NCBI GenBank assembly: GCA_016630955.3
Contig: CM049987.1
Span: 1,426,001-1,490,000, forward strand
Reading direction: 5' to 3'
DNA: 64,000 bases
Source: Didymella arachidicola
Lineage: Eukaryota; Ascomycota; Dothideomycetes; Pleosporales; Didymellaceae
Positions 56,174 to 64,000 of this stretch are shown piece by piece. The position numbers and the translations under genes are program-made. The notes beneath the pieces are model-generated. The model did not search any database. It was not told where the DNA came from and was given only the letters and a program-made list of their open reading frames with translations. Numbering within the stretch: position 1 is the first letter of the stretch; each line of letters starts with the position of its first letter.

Positions 56174-56974
56174 TAATCCTTTAGCTTATTAATATACTAG
56201 GCCTTGTTATAGTACTTTGCTTTAAGGATAAAGAAGGGTAGGATAGACCAGCCTATTGCGTTAATATAAGCAATTAAAGTTATCTACTTATAGTTGCTAG
56301 GCTAAAGGCTAAGTAGTATATAATATCTCTTGGACGCAGTTACTACCTTAACTAACCTTTGAAGACCTATCTAGAAGCTAGTCTTATTAAAGTTATAGGT
56401 ATCTTGGTCTAGAATACTATACTTAGCTTTAACATTACGTATAAGATTAAACTAAGGACTAATAATTGCTATGTTGCTATACAGAACTCTCTAGTAATCT
56501 CTTAGTCTAGAAACCTAAGACTTAACCTTAGGTTTCCGCTAGATAAACCTATAGGTCTAGTTTTCTCTAACCTTACCCCCTTAGCGAGCAGCTAACAGCT
56601 AATTAGCTATCTCTCGCACATAAGTAAGCGTAGGAGCAGAGCCTTGCGCGTTAAGCTTTCTTATATGTTAAACAAGCACCTCCTCTTCTTGCTTTGTAAG
56701 CCTAGAACAATTAGGGTAGAAATGCGTTAAGAAGCTAGTTTGGCGCGTTGCCTTTAAAGAGTACTTTTAGGCACGTTGTAGACAGCAGCAGCGTATCGCT
56801 AGCTTAGGTTCGCGTTAGAATTTATAGCTCTAATAGTAAGCTTAATTCTCTCTTTATAAGGAAGTAATTTAAGATTAATTTATTGCGACATTGTTAGTAG
56901 TAGTCAGAAGAGGCGTGGTCTTGATAAGGTGCATTATTCTAGTAGGGCGCGCTATCCGGTAGTAGTTAGCGTTA

Positions 56975-57523
56975 TAATTAACTCTAATCTAATATAAGTA
57001 TAAGAGGTAATTTAGTAGCTTACTAACGTCTACTATAAGCGCGTCTAAGCACCTTCTAAAGGGGGCAAAGGGTGTAGTGTACAAGCTAGCTTTGCTAAAG
57101 AAGGAAAACGCTTAGCTTTAAGAGGCTCTAGTAGCTGTAATAGAGCGTAAATTGCATAAAAGAAAGAAGATCCAGTTAGAAGGGAGCATAATAGTTAGAG
57201 AGGCGCAGCGACTAGTTGCTCTGCAGGAGTTTAGCGTGCGTAGTAATAGTAAGAAGCTAAAAAAGAGGGTGCGCGCTAAAGGAGGTAAACTATCCTAACA
57301 ACGCTATAGACAGTGCAAAGAGAGTAGGCACAATACGCGAACGTGCAAGAATAATATAGAATTAGTCTCTAAGTAATATTGCAGCTTGTTTTGCCTTATA
57401 TAGCGCTAGTTTGTAGTATTTTAGGCTATAATAGAGTAAGTTTTTGTAGGGTCTTAGTAAAAGTAGCCTATAAGAGGCGGTAGCCTATAAACCTAGTATA
57501 GACATTATATATTAATACTAATA
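56975..57523 (+). mobile_element. Remnant I: 3' part of an E-type transposon, RIP-decayed
   Basis: It starts with attaactctaat, matching the transposase of E near 60725, and continues colinearly through a decayed C-terminus and knuckle region (near 57300-57350) to about 57470. Stops are frequent. It lies between the right end of C and the left end of H. Confidence 0.65.
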
Positions 57524-57525
57524 TA

Positions 57526-59379
57526 ACGTGGTTTACCACCGAGCCGCCAGGTATCACCAAAGCGCCACCCTTCACCAACTTTGTAACAATTACAACAACT
57601 ATTGCAATACCACCACAACGCAACGTGCAATCTTCTTATAACGAAGGTACTTTATACCTTGCTATCTAAGCTACACAATCTACTTCTCCTGATACTGTAA
57701 ATCATGCGTTAAAAGCGTTTGGTGTACCCCGATCGACGCTAAGAGACCGACGCGCTGGAAAGCTTGCGCGACGCGACTGCGAGGCCAATTCAAAGAAGCT
57801 AACAAAGGTAGAACAGGAGGCGATAGCTGACCGTATACTTGAGCTTGACGCGCAGGGAAAAGGCCCAACAAGGACTATGGTACAAGATATGGCTAATGAT
57901 CTGCTTGCTGCGCGTGGTGAAGGACCTGTTGGCAAGCAGTGGGTAAGCAGGTTCAACACGCGTACCAAAGAGATCAAGCTTCGACGTAGCCGACCGTACG
58001 ATCGTCAACGAGCCCTGAACGAAGACCAACGCGTTATTGAGCCCTGGTTCGAGCTAGTTAGGTTGACGAAGGAGAAGTACGGTATACCAGACGAAGACAC
58101 CTACAACTTTGACGAGACTGGGTTTATAATAGGCATGATTTCCTCTCAGATGCTCTTTACAGGCTCTGAGAAGCGATCTAATCCTAAGGACGTGCAGCCA
58201 GGCAGCCGGGAGTGGGTTACAATCATCACAGGCATCTGCGCTGCAGGCTGGGCTATTCCACCCTTCATTATCTTGCAAGGCAAGGTCCTGATTACAGTCT
58301 GGTACCCCAACCTACCTCGCGATTGGATAGTTACAACCAGGGAGAACGGCTGGACTACCAACAAGCTTGGATTGAAGTGGTTGAAGCACTTTAACGGGCA
58401 TACTAAGGAGCGTACTATTGGTACCCACCGTTTGCTTATTATTGACGGCCACGAGAGCCACAACTCTGCAGAGTTTAAAGAATACTGCGCAGAACACAAG
58501 ATTGTCACCTTGTGTATGCCCCCACACTCGTCGCACCTGTTGCAGCCACTTGACGTGGCCTGTTTTGGCCCCTTAAAGAAGGCGTACTCACTTAAGGTTG
58601 ACAACTGGGCGCGGTACGCCAAGGTACAAATTAAGAAAGAGTTCTTCCTTACAGGCTTCTAGGCAGCCTACAATAAGGCAATAATAAAAGATAATATCTG
58701 TGGAGGCTTTAGAGGCTCTGGCTTGGTCCCCTTTAACCAAGAACGGGTGCTATTAAGCCTTGATGTGGTCCTTTGCACGCCAACACCACCACCACCAGAG
58801 AGTACCCTATGGAAATCTAAAACACCAACTAGCGCAAAGGAGGTTAAGTCACAAGTGTTGTACATTTGTAAGCGTATACGATTACACAGAGATTCACCAC
58901 TGTCTCCTATTAGAGAGGAGCTTGCAAAGCTTTCAAAGGGGGTGGCTAAGATAGACTACGCCAACACGTTGCAGAAAAGGGAAATAGACGGCATAAAAAG
59001 AACGATAAAGGCTCTTACAGCGCAGCGCAGTTATAAAAGAAAGTATATTTAGACAGGGGAAGCTCTTACAGTTGGTGAGGTACAGGATTTGATCGCTAAA
59101 CAGGAAGGTGGTGGTAAGGGATCTGAGCAGCCTGCGAAGAGGGTGCGCAAAGAGAGGCACTGTAGGCGTTGTAGTAAGACTGGCCACAACGCACGCACCT
59201 GTAACACCGAAATATTAGATGCAGATACTAGCGATACTTCTAAATAGTACTATTAACTATAGTACAGTTTTACAGTATACTATAGCTAAGTGCGGTAGAC
59301 TATAGTAGTTATACGGTTTTTTAATTTTCGTGAGAGGTAGCGCTTCGGTAATACCTAGCGGCTCGGTGGTAAACCACAT
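57526..59379 (+). mobile_element. Fot1/pogo-like transposon H
   Basis: TA at 57524-57525 precedes ACGTGGTTTACCACCGAGCC; TA at 59380-59381 follows the other end. The ~45 bp inverted repeats match except for about five transitions, mostly C-to-T at the right end. A near-duplicate motif CACCGAGCCGCCA / CACCAAAGCGCCA is spaced 18 bp apart. Length 1854 bp. It carries a lightly damaged transposase. Confidence 0.88.
57625..59247 (+). pseudogene. Transposase of element H, three stop codons
   Basis: One phase runs from about 57625 (GTG where an ATG would be expected) to TAG at 59245. In-frame stops: TAA at 57667, TAG at 58660 and TAG at 59050; each is one C-to-T change from Gln. Domains: HTH (VPRSTLRDRRAGK), CENP-B-like region (MVQDMANDLLAARGEGPVGKQWV), DDE_1 core with NFDETGF, LIIDGHESH and LLQPLDVACFGPLKKAY, and CCHC knuckle CRRCSKTGHNARTC. 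The catalytic aspartates are intact; the gene is broken only by the stops. Confidence 0.87.
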
Positions 59380-59387
59380 TATATATA

Positions 59388-61252
59388 ACGTACCTCACGG
59401 GTAAGTGGGCCACCCTGTCTAGTGGGCCACTTTTGCCAAGACCACACCAAAACTCTCTCCCTACACTAATGCCTCAACAACAAGGTCAATCAGACGCGTT
59501 AAAAGAAGCTCGGATACAGCTTGCACTTCAAGCTATCAAACAGGATGCGAATCTCTCCCTGCGACGCGTTGCAGCTATCTTCAACGTGCCCCGAACTACA
59601 CTAGCCCAACGACGCGCTGGACAGCCCTCAAGAGTTGATTCTATGCCTAGCCGACGGTATCTGGATGAGCACGCAGAGGAGGCGATTGTTGATCACGTTC
59701 TTTACCTTATACAGCGAGGAGAACCCCCTCGCTTGTCAGATGTGGCTGATATGGCCAATTTGCTGCGACAAGAGCGTGGAATGGCCCCTGTTGGCCGAAA
59801 TTGGCCCAGTACGTTTGTAAAGCGTCAACCAAGGCTAAAAGTAAAGTTTAGTCGCAAGTATGACTACAAGAGAGCCCTCTGCGAGGATCCTGAGATAATA
59901 CAGGGCTGGTTCAGCCTAGTAGCTAATGTCAAAGCTAAGTACGGCATTGTGGACGAAGACACGTACAACTTTGACGAGACTGGCTTTGCAATGGGTCAGA
60001 TTACCCCTGGAGCAGTGGTTGCAGACGTAGAGAACCGAGGACGAGCAAAGCAGATACAGCCAGGCAATAAGGAGTGGGCTACGTTAATCTTAGGCGTAAA
60101 TGCTGCAGGGTGGGCTATTCCACCCTTTATTATCCTTAAAGCCAAAACCCACACCACCAACTGGTCTAAGGACAAAGATCTGCCCCAGGACTGGGTAATT
60201 GGGGTCTCTGAGAACGACTGGACCAACAACGAGCTTGGTCTTGACTGGTTGAAGCACTTTAACAGGCATACTAAGGAGCGTACCTATGGGACCCACCGTT
60301 TGCTACTTATAGACGGCCATGAGAGCCACCAGGCCGCAGCATTCACCCAATACTGCAAAGAGAACAAGATTGTAACTCTTACAATGCCTGCGCACTCATC
60401 GCACCTCTTGCAGCTGCTTGATGTGGGTTGTTTTGCCCCTTTGAAGCGGGAGTACGGGCATCAGGTCAACAAGCTCTCGCGCAACCGGATCAACCACATA
60501 GACAAGCAGTCGTTCCTAGTATGCTTAAGAGCAGCATATAACGCGACTATCACCCCTAGCAACATCCAGGGAGGGTTCCGAGGCGCTGGATTGGTCCCCT
60601 TTGACCCAGAACGGGTCATATCAACCCTCAATGTGAGGCTGCGGACTCCATCACCCCAACTACCTACCAACAACGAGCCCTGGCAGTCCCAAACCCCCAA
60701 AAACCTGCTTGAATTTCAGTCGCAATCAACTCTAATTCGAGACAAGTATAAGAGGCAGCAGGGCAGCTCACCAAATTCAGTGTATAGTGCGCTAGAGCAC
60801 TATGCAAAGGGGGGAGCAAAGGTAGCGCACCAGCTTGCGTTGATGAGAAAGGAACGTGATGAGCTTCGAGAGGCTCTAGCAGCTGCAACAGAGCGCAAAT
60901 CACATAAAAGGAAGCGAATTCAAACAGGAGGGAGCATAACAGTTGAAGAGGCACAGCGTTTAACTGCTCTAAAGGAGTTTGGCGTGCGTGGTGATGGTAA
61001 GAAGCCAAAGAAGAGGATGCGCGCTGAAGGAGGTGAACTATCCCAACGACGGTGTGGAACGTGCGGAGAGACAGGGCACAACGCGCGAACGTGTAAATAA
61101 CACTTATCTACCATGGACCTTGCCAGGACGTCTTCCTCAGAACCCCCATACGCGAGGTGCTGTTACTATACTACAATTTAATGTGAAGTTTGGTGTGGTC
61201 TTGGCAAAAGTGGCCCACTAGACAGGGTGGCCCACTTACCCGTGAGGTACGT
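59388..61252 (+). mobile_element. Fot1/pogo-like transposon E, structurally intact
   Basis: Both ends have the same ~64 bp inverted repeat, apparently perfect, starting ACGTACCTCACGGGTAAG and containing AGTGGGCCAC twice at 17 bp spacing, followed by the block cttttgccaagaccacacc. TA duplications at 59386-59387 and 61253-61254. Length 1865 bp, close to Fot1/Pot2. It contains an uninterrupted transposase. It starts only 6 bp after the TA of element H. Confidence 0.95.
59469..61100 (+). CDS. Fot1/pogo-family DD35D transposase, intact (element E)
   Basis: 543 residues without stops or introns; ATG at 59469. Residues ~10-55 form a helix-turn-helix (SLRRVAAIFNVPRTTLAQRR), ~65-130 a CENP-B-type second DNA-binding domain, ~165-390 the DDE_1 catalytic core. 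The aspartates are in NFDETGF, LLIDGHESH and LLQLLDVGCF; the last two are separated by exactly 35 residues. LLQLLD differs from the usual LLQPLD in its relatives. A helical C-terminal region precedes a CCHC knuckle CGTCGETGHNARTC. The enzyme should cut and paste the element into TA sites in the nucleus. Whether it is expressed cannot be told. Confidence 0.93.
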   Translation: MPQQQGQSDALKEARIQLALQAIKQDANLSLRRVAAIFNVPRTTLAQRRAGQPSRVDSMPSRRYLDEHAEEAIVDHVLYLIQRGEPPRLSDVADMANLLRQERGMAPVGRNWPSTFVKRQPRLKVKFSRKYDYKRALCEDPEIIQGWFSLVANVKAKYGIVDEDTYNFDETGFAMGQITPGAVVADVENRGRAKQIQPGNKEWATLILGVNAAGWAIPPFIILKAKTHTTNWSKDKDLPQDWVIGVSENDWTNNELGLDWLKHFNRHTKERTYGTHRLLLIDGHESHQAAAFTQYCKENKIVTLTMPAHSSHLLQLLDVGCFAPLKREYGHQVNKLSRNRINHIDKQSFLVCLRAAYNATITPSNIQGGFRGAGLVPFDPERVISTLNVRLRTPSPQLPTNNEPWQSQTPKNLLEFQSQSTLIRDKYKRQQGSSPNSVYSALEHYAKGGAKVAHQLALMRKERDELREALAAATERKSHKRKRIQTGGSITVEEAQRLTALKEFGVRGDGKKPKKRMRAEGGELSQRRCGTCGETGHNARTCK

Positions 61253-61254
61253 TA

Positions 61255-61352
61255 TAATAAGTAGACTACATTAACAAGTAGGCTACTTTTACTAAGACTA
61301 TACTAAAACTACTTCTTTATACTAATACTACCCTAATAAGTATAGTTTAATA
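61255..61352 (+). mobile_element. Fragment of the 5' end of an A/E-type element, RIP-decayed
   Basis: Positions ~61275-61352 match the inner terminal repeat and start region of element E (cttttactaagactatacta versus cttttgccaagaccacacca). The match seems to resume after element F at 63191-63218, so F was inserted in this older fragment. Confidence 0.6.
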
Positions 61353-61354
61353 TA

Positions 61355-63188
61355 ACGCCAACCACCACCGGATGGCGCACCCCACCGGAATGGCGCACCC
61401 TGTAGCAAATTTATCTTTACACCTCAATATTTCAGCACCACAACAAGAAATTTAAACGTACAATAGCTTAAATTAATCCTCTATCTCTATTACATCTTGC
61501 TGGCAAGTGCGCTTATTATGCCCTATCCTGCCGCATGTTGTACAGCACCGTTTAACTTTACTACTGCTACCTACCTGCGCACCTTCTCCCTTAGTCTCAG
61601 CCTTAGCGTCTTTCTCCTTTAGTATTTCCTCTGCCTCTGCCTGCGAGAGAGTCCCGCCTTCCTGAATCCGCTTCTTTTTACGCCTCTTACGCTCAGAAGC
61701 AGCCTTGTTTGCCTGTTCAAGCTGGGCTATCCTTGCCTCAAGTAGCGTGTGCGAATAGTCCCTCTTTGCAGACCCCCTTTTAACCTGTAGGACCATCTCA
61801 ATAATTGAGTCAGGAGAGGAACTCCTATGTTCTCTTATCCTCTTAATAATAAGAGTTGTTTGGCTATCAATTTCAATCGCGTTGGTTGGTGTTTTAGGTT
61901 GCCAGTTGGTAGGCCCAGGCAGAGGCGGTGTTGGCGTACGAGGCTTAACTTCAAGCCTTGACAGCACCGCCTCTGGGTCAAGTGGGACCAAGCCAGTTGC
62001 TCTAAAGCTTGATAAGATGTTGCTCTTTGAGATTGCCTTGTTGTATACTGGTTGAAACGTTGCTAAGAAGGCCTTTTTGTCCACGTGGGTAATGTAACTG
62101 TCTGCCAAGCTTTTGATCTCCTTCTTGTACGCCTGCTTCAGCGGGGCAAAGCACCCAACGTCAAGTGGCTGCAGGATGTGAGAGGCGTGCGGAGGCATAC
62201 AGAGGGCAATAATCTTGCTTTCCTCGCAGAGATTCTGGAATTCGAGCGACTTGTGACTCTCGTGGCCATCGATAATCAGCAGCCGATGGCTACCTACAGT
62301 AGCAGCCTCTGTGTGCTGGATAAAGTGCTTTAGCCAGGCAAGGCCAAGCTCATTAGTAGTCCAGCCATTCTTGCTAACCCCAATCCTCCAATCTTTTGGG
62401 TTGTTAACGTACCAGGCCTTGTCGTGGTGCTTTGCTTTGAGGATGAAGAAGGGTGGGACAGACCAGCCCATCGCGTTGATACAAGCAATCAAAGTTATCC
62501 ACTCACGATCGCCAGGCTGAAGGCTGAGTGGTGCACGACGTCTCTCAGACGCAGTCACTACCTTAACTGACCCTCCAACGCCTATCTGGAAGCCAGTCTC
62601 GTCAAAGTTGTAGGTATCTTGGTCCAGGATGCCGTACTTGGCTTTAACGTTGCGTATAAGGTCGAACCAGGGACTGATAATTGCTGTATCGCTGCACAGA
62701 ACTCTCCGGTAATCTCTCAGTCTAGAAACCTGAGACCTAACCTCAGGTTTCCGCTGGATAAACCTGTAGGTCCAGTTTTCTCCAACCTTGCCCCCATCGC
62801 GAGCAGCCAACAGTTGATCAGCCATCTCTCGCACATAAGTAAGCGTAGGAGCAAATCCTCGCGCGTCAAGCTTTCTTATATGTTGAACAAGCACCTCCTC
62901 TTCTTGCTTTGTAAGCCGAGAGCAATTGGGGTAGATAACGCGTTGAGAAGCTGGTTTGGCGCGTTGCCTTCGAAGAGTACTTTCAGGCACGTTGTAGACA
63001 GCAGCAGCGCGTCGCTGGCTTAGGTTCGCATTAGAATTAATAGCTCTAATAGCAAGCTTAATTCTATCTTCACGAGAAAGTAATTCAAGATCAATTTGTT
63101 GCGACATCGTTGGTGGTGGTCAAAAGAGGTGTGGTCTTGGCAAGGTGCGCCATTCCGGTGGGGTGCGCCATCCGGTGGTAGTTGGCGT
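61355..63188 (-). mobile_element. Fot1/pogo-like transposon F, structurally intact
   Basis: The inverted repeats of ~48 bp differ at about one position, begin ACGCCAACCACCACCGGATG, and carry ATGGCGCACC twice at 18 bp spacing. TA at 61353-61354 and 63189-63190. Length 1834 bp. It contains an uninterrupted transposase on the minus strand and is the intact relative of decayed element C. Confidence 0.95.
61473..63107 (-). CDS. Fot1/pogo-family DD35D transposase, intact (element F)
   Basis: 544 residues, ATG at 63107, no stops. N-terminal HTH (SQRRAAAVYNVPESTLRRQR), CENP-B-like domain (~60-130, LTYVREMADQLLAARDGGKVGENWTY-type region), DDE_1 core with NFDETGF, LIIDGHESH and ILQPLDVGCFAPLKQAY; the second and third aspartates are 35 residues apart. 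A coiled basic segment and the CCHC knuckle CTTCGRIGHNKRTC close the protein. It is clearly different from the element E enzyme although the layout is identical. Catalytic residues are present, so activity is possible but unproven. Confidence 0.93.
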   Translation of the reverse strand: MSQQIDLELLSREDRIKLAIRAINSNANLSQRRAAAVYNVPESTLRRQRAKPASQRVIYPNCSRLTKQEEEVLVQHIRKLDARGFAPTLTYVREMADQLLAARDGGKVGENWTYRFIQRKPEVRSQVSRLRDYRRVLCSDTAIISPWFDLIRNVKAKYGILDQDTYNFDETGFQIGVGGSVKVVTASERRRAPLSLQPGDREWITLIACINAMGWSVPPFFILKAKHHDKAWYVNNPKDWRIGVSKNGWTTNELGLAWLKHFIQHTEAATVGSHRLLIIDGHESHKSLEFQNLCEESKIIALCMPPHASHILQPLDVGCFAPLKQAYKKEIKSLADSYITHVDKKAFLATFQPVYNKAISKSNILSSFRATGLVPLDPEAVLSRLEVKPRTPTPPLPGPTNWQPKTPTNAIEIDSQTTLIIKRIREHRSSSPDSIIEMVLQVKRGSAKRDYSHTLLEARIAQLEQANKAASERKRRKKKRIQEGGTLSQAEAEEILKEKDAKAETKGEGAQVGSSSKVKRCCTTCGRIGHNKRTCQQDVIEIED

Positions 63189-63207
63189 TATTAAATAAGT
63201 ATTAGAT

Positions 63208-64000
63208 TTAGCTTACACTAACGTCAAACACCACCGAGCCGGACAAACCACCGAGCCGGACACTTTTTCTTGGCATTGGGAACACTATATTCAGGATAGG
63301 CACGTACTCACCACTCTCTGCAGAGTCTACGTACGAGACACTTGCATTAGACTCAGAATCTTCTGCTGCATCTTTTTGGCACGTACGAGCATTGTGCCCA
63401 GTCTTCCCACAGTTACCACAGTGCCGTTGACCTGGCTGGGGCCTTTCTTGACCACCACTTACACGCGCTCTCTTTAGCACTGTACGAGCTGTAGCTGCAC
63501 TCTCAGCTACTAACAATGCTGCCTCGCCGTACGCTATTGTTCCACCATGCTGGATCTGCTTTCGTTTTCGGGTTTTGCGCTTAGTAATTGCTGCGAATTG
63601 CTCTTCAAGCTCATAGATGCGAGCTGCTTGTACGAGATTCTGGTGAAGCATCCTTTCAGCACCTTTTACTAGCTGCGAAAACCCTCCTCTAGCATCTTCT
63701 GGTGACTGTACGATAGCTTCGCTTACAAGCCTTGCTTGTGATCCAAACTCGTGCGAATTGCTTAGTGTTTGCGACTGCCATGGTGTTTCTGGTAGAGGTA
63801 GTGGCGGTGGGGTGCGCAATCGTACGTTAAGCCGATCTAGGATGCGTTGCGCGTTGATAGGCACAAGTCCTGAAGCCTCAAAGGCCTTCTTGCAGTTGTT
63901 GTACGTAAACACGTTTAAAAACGCGTCTTGAAATGCTGGAAGGAAGCCTTCCTTGCTGATGTGGTAGATCTGTTTCTTTGCCAAGCCTCGTACGTGTTGG
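63208..64000 (-). CDS. Transposase C-terminal part of element G, partial at the right edge
   Basis: The frame is open to position 64000, so the N-terminus and catalytic core lie outside. The visible part resembles the region after LLQPLD in the other elements (KQIYHISKEGFLPAFQDAF, EASGLVPINAQRILDRLNVRLRTP), then a basic helical region and the knuckle CGNCGKTGHNARTC. Beyond the knuckle it continues for about 57 residues, through the element's own terminal repeat, and stops 11 bp outside it. The long tail is unusual and may reflect loss of the original stop. Confidence 0.8.
   Translation of the reverse strand, partial: QHVRGLAKKQIYHISKEGFLPAFQDAFLNVFTYNNCKKAFEASGLVPINAQRILDRLNVRLRTPPPLPLPETPWQSQTLSNSHEFGSQARLVSEAIVQSPEDARGGFSQLVKGAERMLHQNLVQAARIYELEEQFAAITKRKTRKRKQIQHGGTIAYGEAALLVAESAATARTVLKRARVSGGQERPQPGQRHCGNCGKTGHNARTCQKDAAEDSESNASVSYVDSAESGEYVPILNIVFPMPRKSVRLGGLSGSVVFDVSVS
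63221..64000 (-). mobile_element. Fot1/pogo-like transposon G, left part only
   Basis: TA at 63219-63220 precedes ACGTCAAACACCACCGAGCC; the motif CCACCGAGCCGGACA occurs twice, 17 bp apart. The right end is outside the window. It lies in the same decayed fragment that hosts element F. Confidence 0.85.

Larger units (their letters stand above)
53299..56972 (-). mobile_element. Transposon C: RIP-decayed F-type element, split by element D
   Basis: The left end begins ACGCTAACTACTACTAGATA after TA (53297-53298), and the right end (complement ACGCTAACTACTACCGGATA) is followed by TA. Both match element F allowing C-to-T and G-to-A changes. Without D the length would be about 1.84 kb, as in F. The transposase reads on the minus strand but has numerous stops and no usable frame. 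D interrupts the body at 54344-56173; the two halves of C are colinear with F on either side. Confidence 0.85.

Noticed and set aside
53299..56972. Treating the two halves of element C as two separate transposons
   Set aside because: They are colinear with element F on either side of D, and D has its own complete ends and TA duplication.

Overview
The window is nuclear DNA of a filamentous ascomycete (Pezizomycotina). The support is: intron-containing genes with short introns (about 45-90 bp, GT...AG); an ApsA/Num1-type cortical protein; Zn2Cys6 and DAL5-type transporter genes; and Fot1/pogo transposons carrying the CpA-to-TpA decay typical of repeat-induced point mutation (RIP). A dothideomycete is my guess, not something the sequence proves. 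I built the exon models by hand from splice sites and reading-frame phase; every joined model closes in frame.

Positions 1-50 kb are gene-dense. In order: a helicase / NFX1 zinc finger / triple CbxX-AAA fusion (start lies left of the window, +); ISY1 splicing factor (-); a giant apsA-like PH protein (-); an unrecognised low-complexity protein (+); a 1380-residue unrecognised protein (-); CWC24 splicing factor (-); an alpha/beta hydrolase (-); an unrecognised protein (+); chaperonin subunit CCT8 (-) divergent from mitochondrial ribosomal protein mL46 (+); a 2474-residue USP-family deubiquitinase (-) divergent from the RNase P/MRP subunit POP3 (+). Then comes a small catabolic-looking group: a Zn2Cys6 regulator (+), a DAL5-type transporter (-), and an intracellular GH31 glycosidase (+). 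The last two share a 392 bp divergent promoter.

From about 50.1 kb to the right edge the DNA changes to a nested graveyard of DD35D Fot1/pogo-like transposons. At least seven elements or large remnants can be told apart, each flanked by a TA duplication where its ends survive. Two (59388-61252 and 61355-63188) have long matching inverted repeats and uninterrupted transposase frames. One (53299-56972) is heavily RIP-decayed and contains a younger element (54344-56173). All recognisable transposases end in a CCHC zinc knuckle. The terminal repeats share one layout: a motif of about 10-16 bp repeated once at 16-18 bp spacing, with a different motif in each family. No tRNA, rRNA or CRISPR array was recognised.
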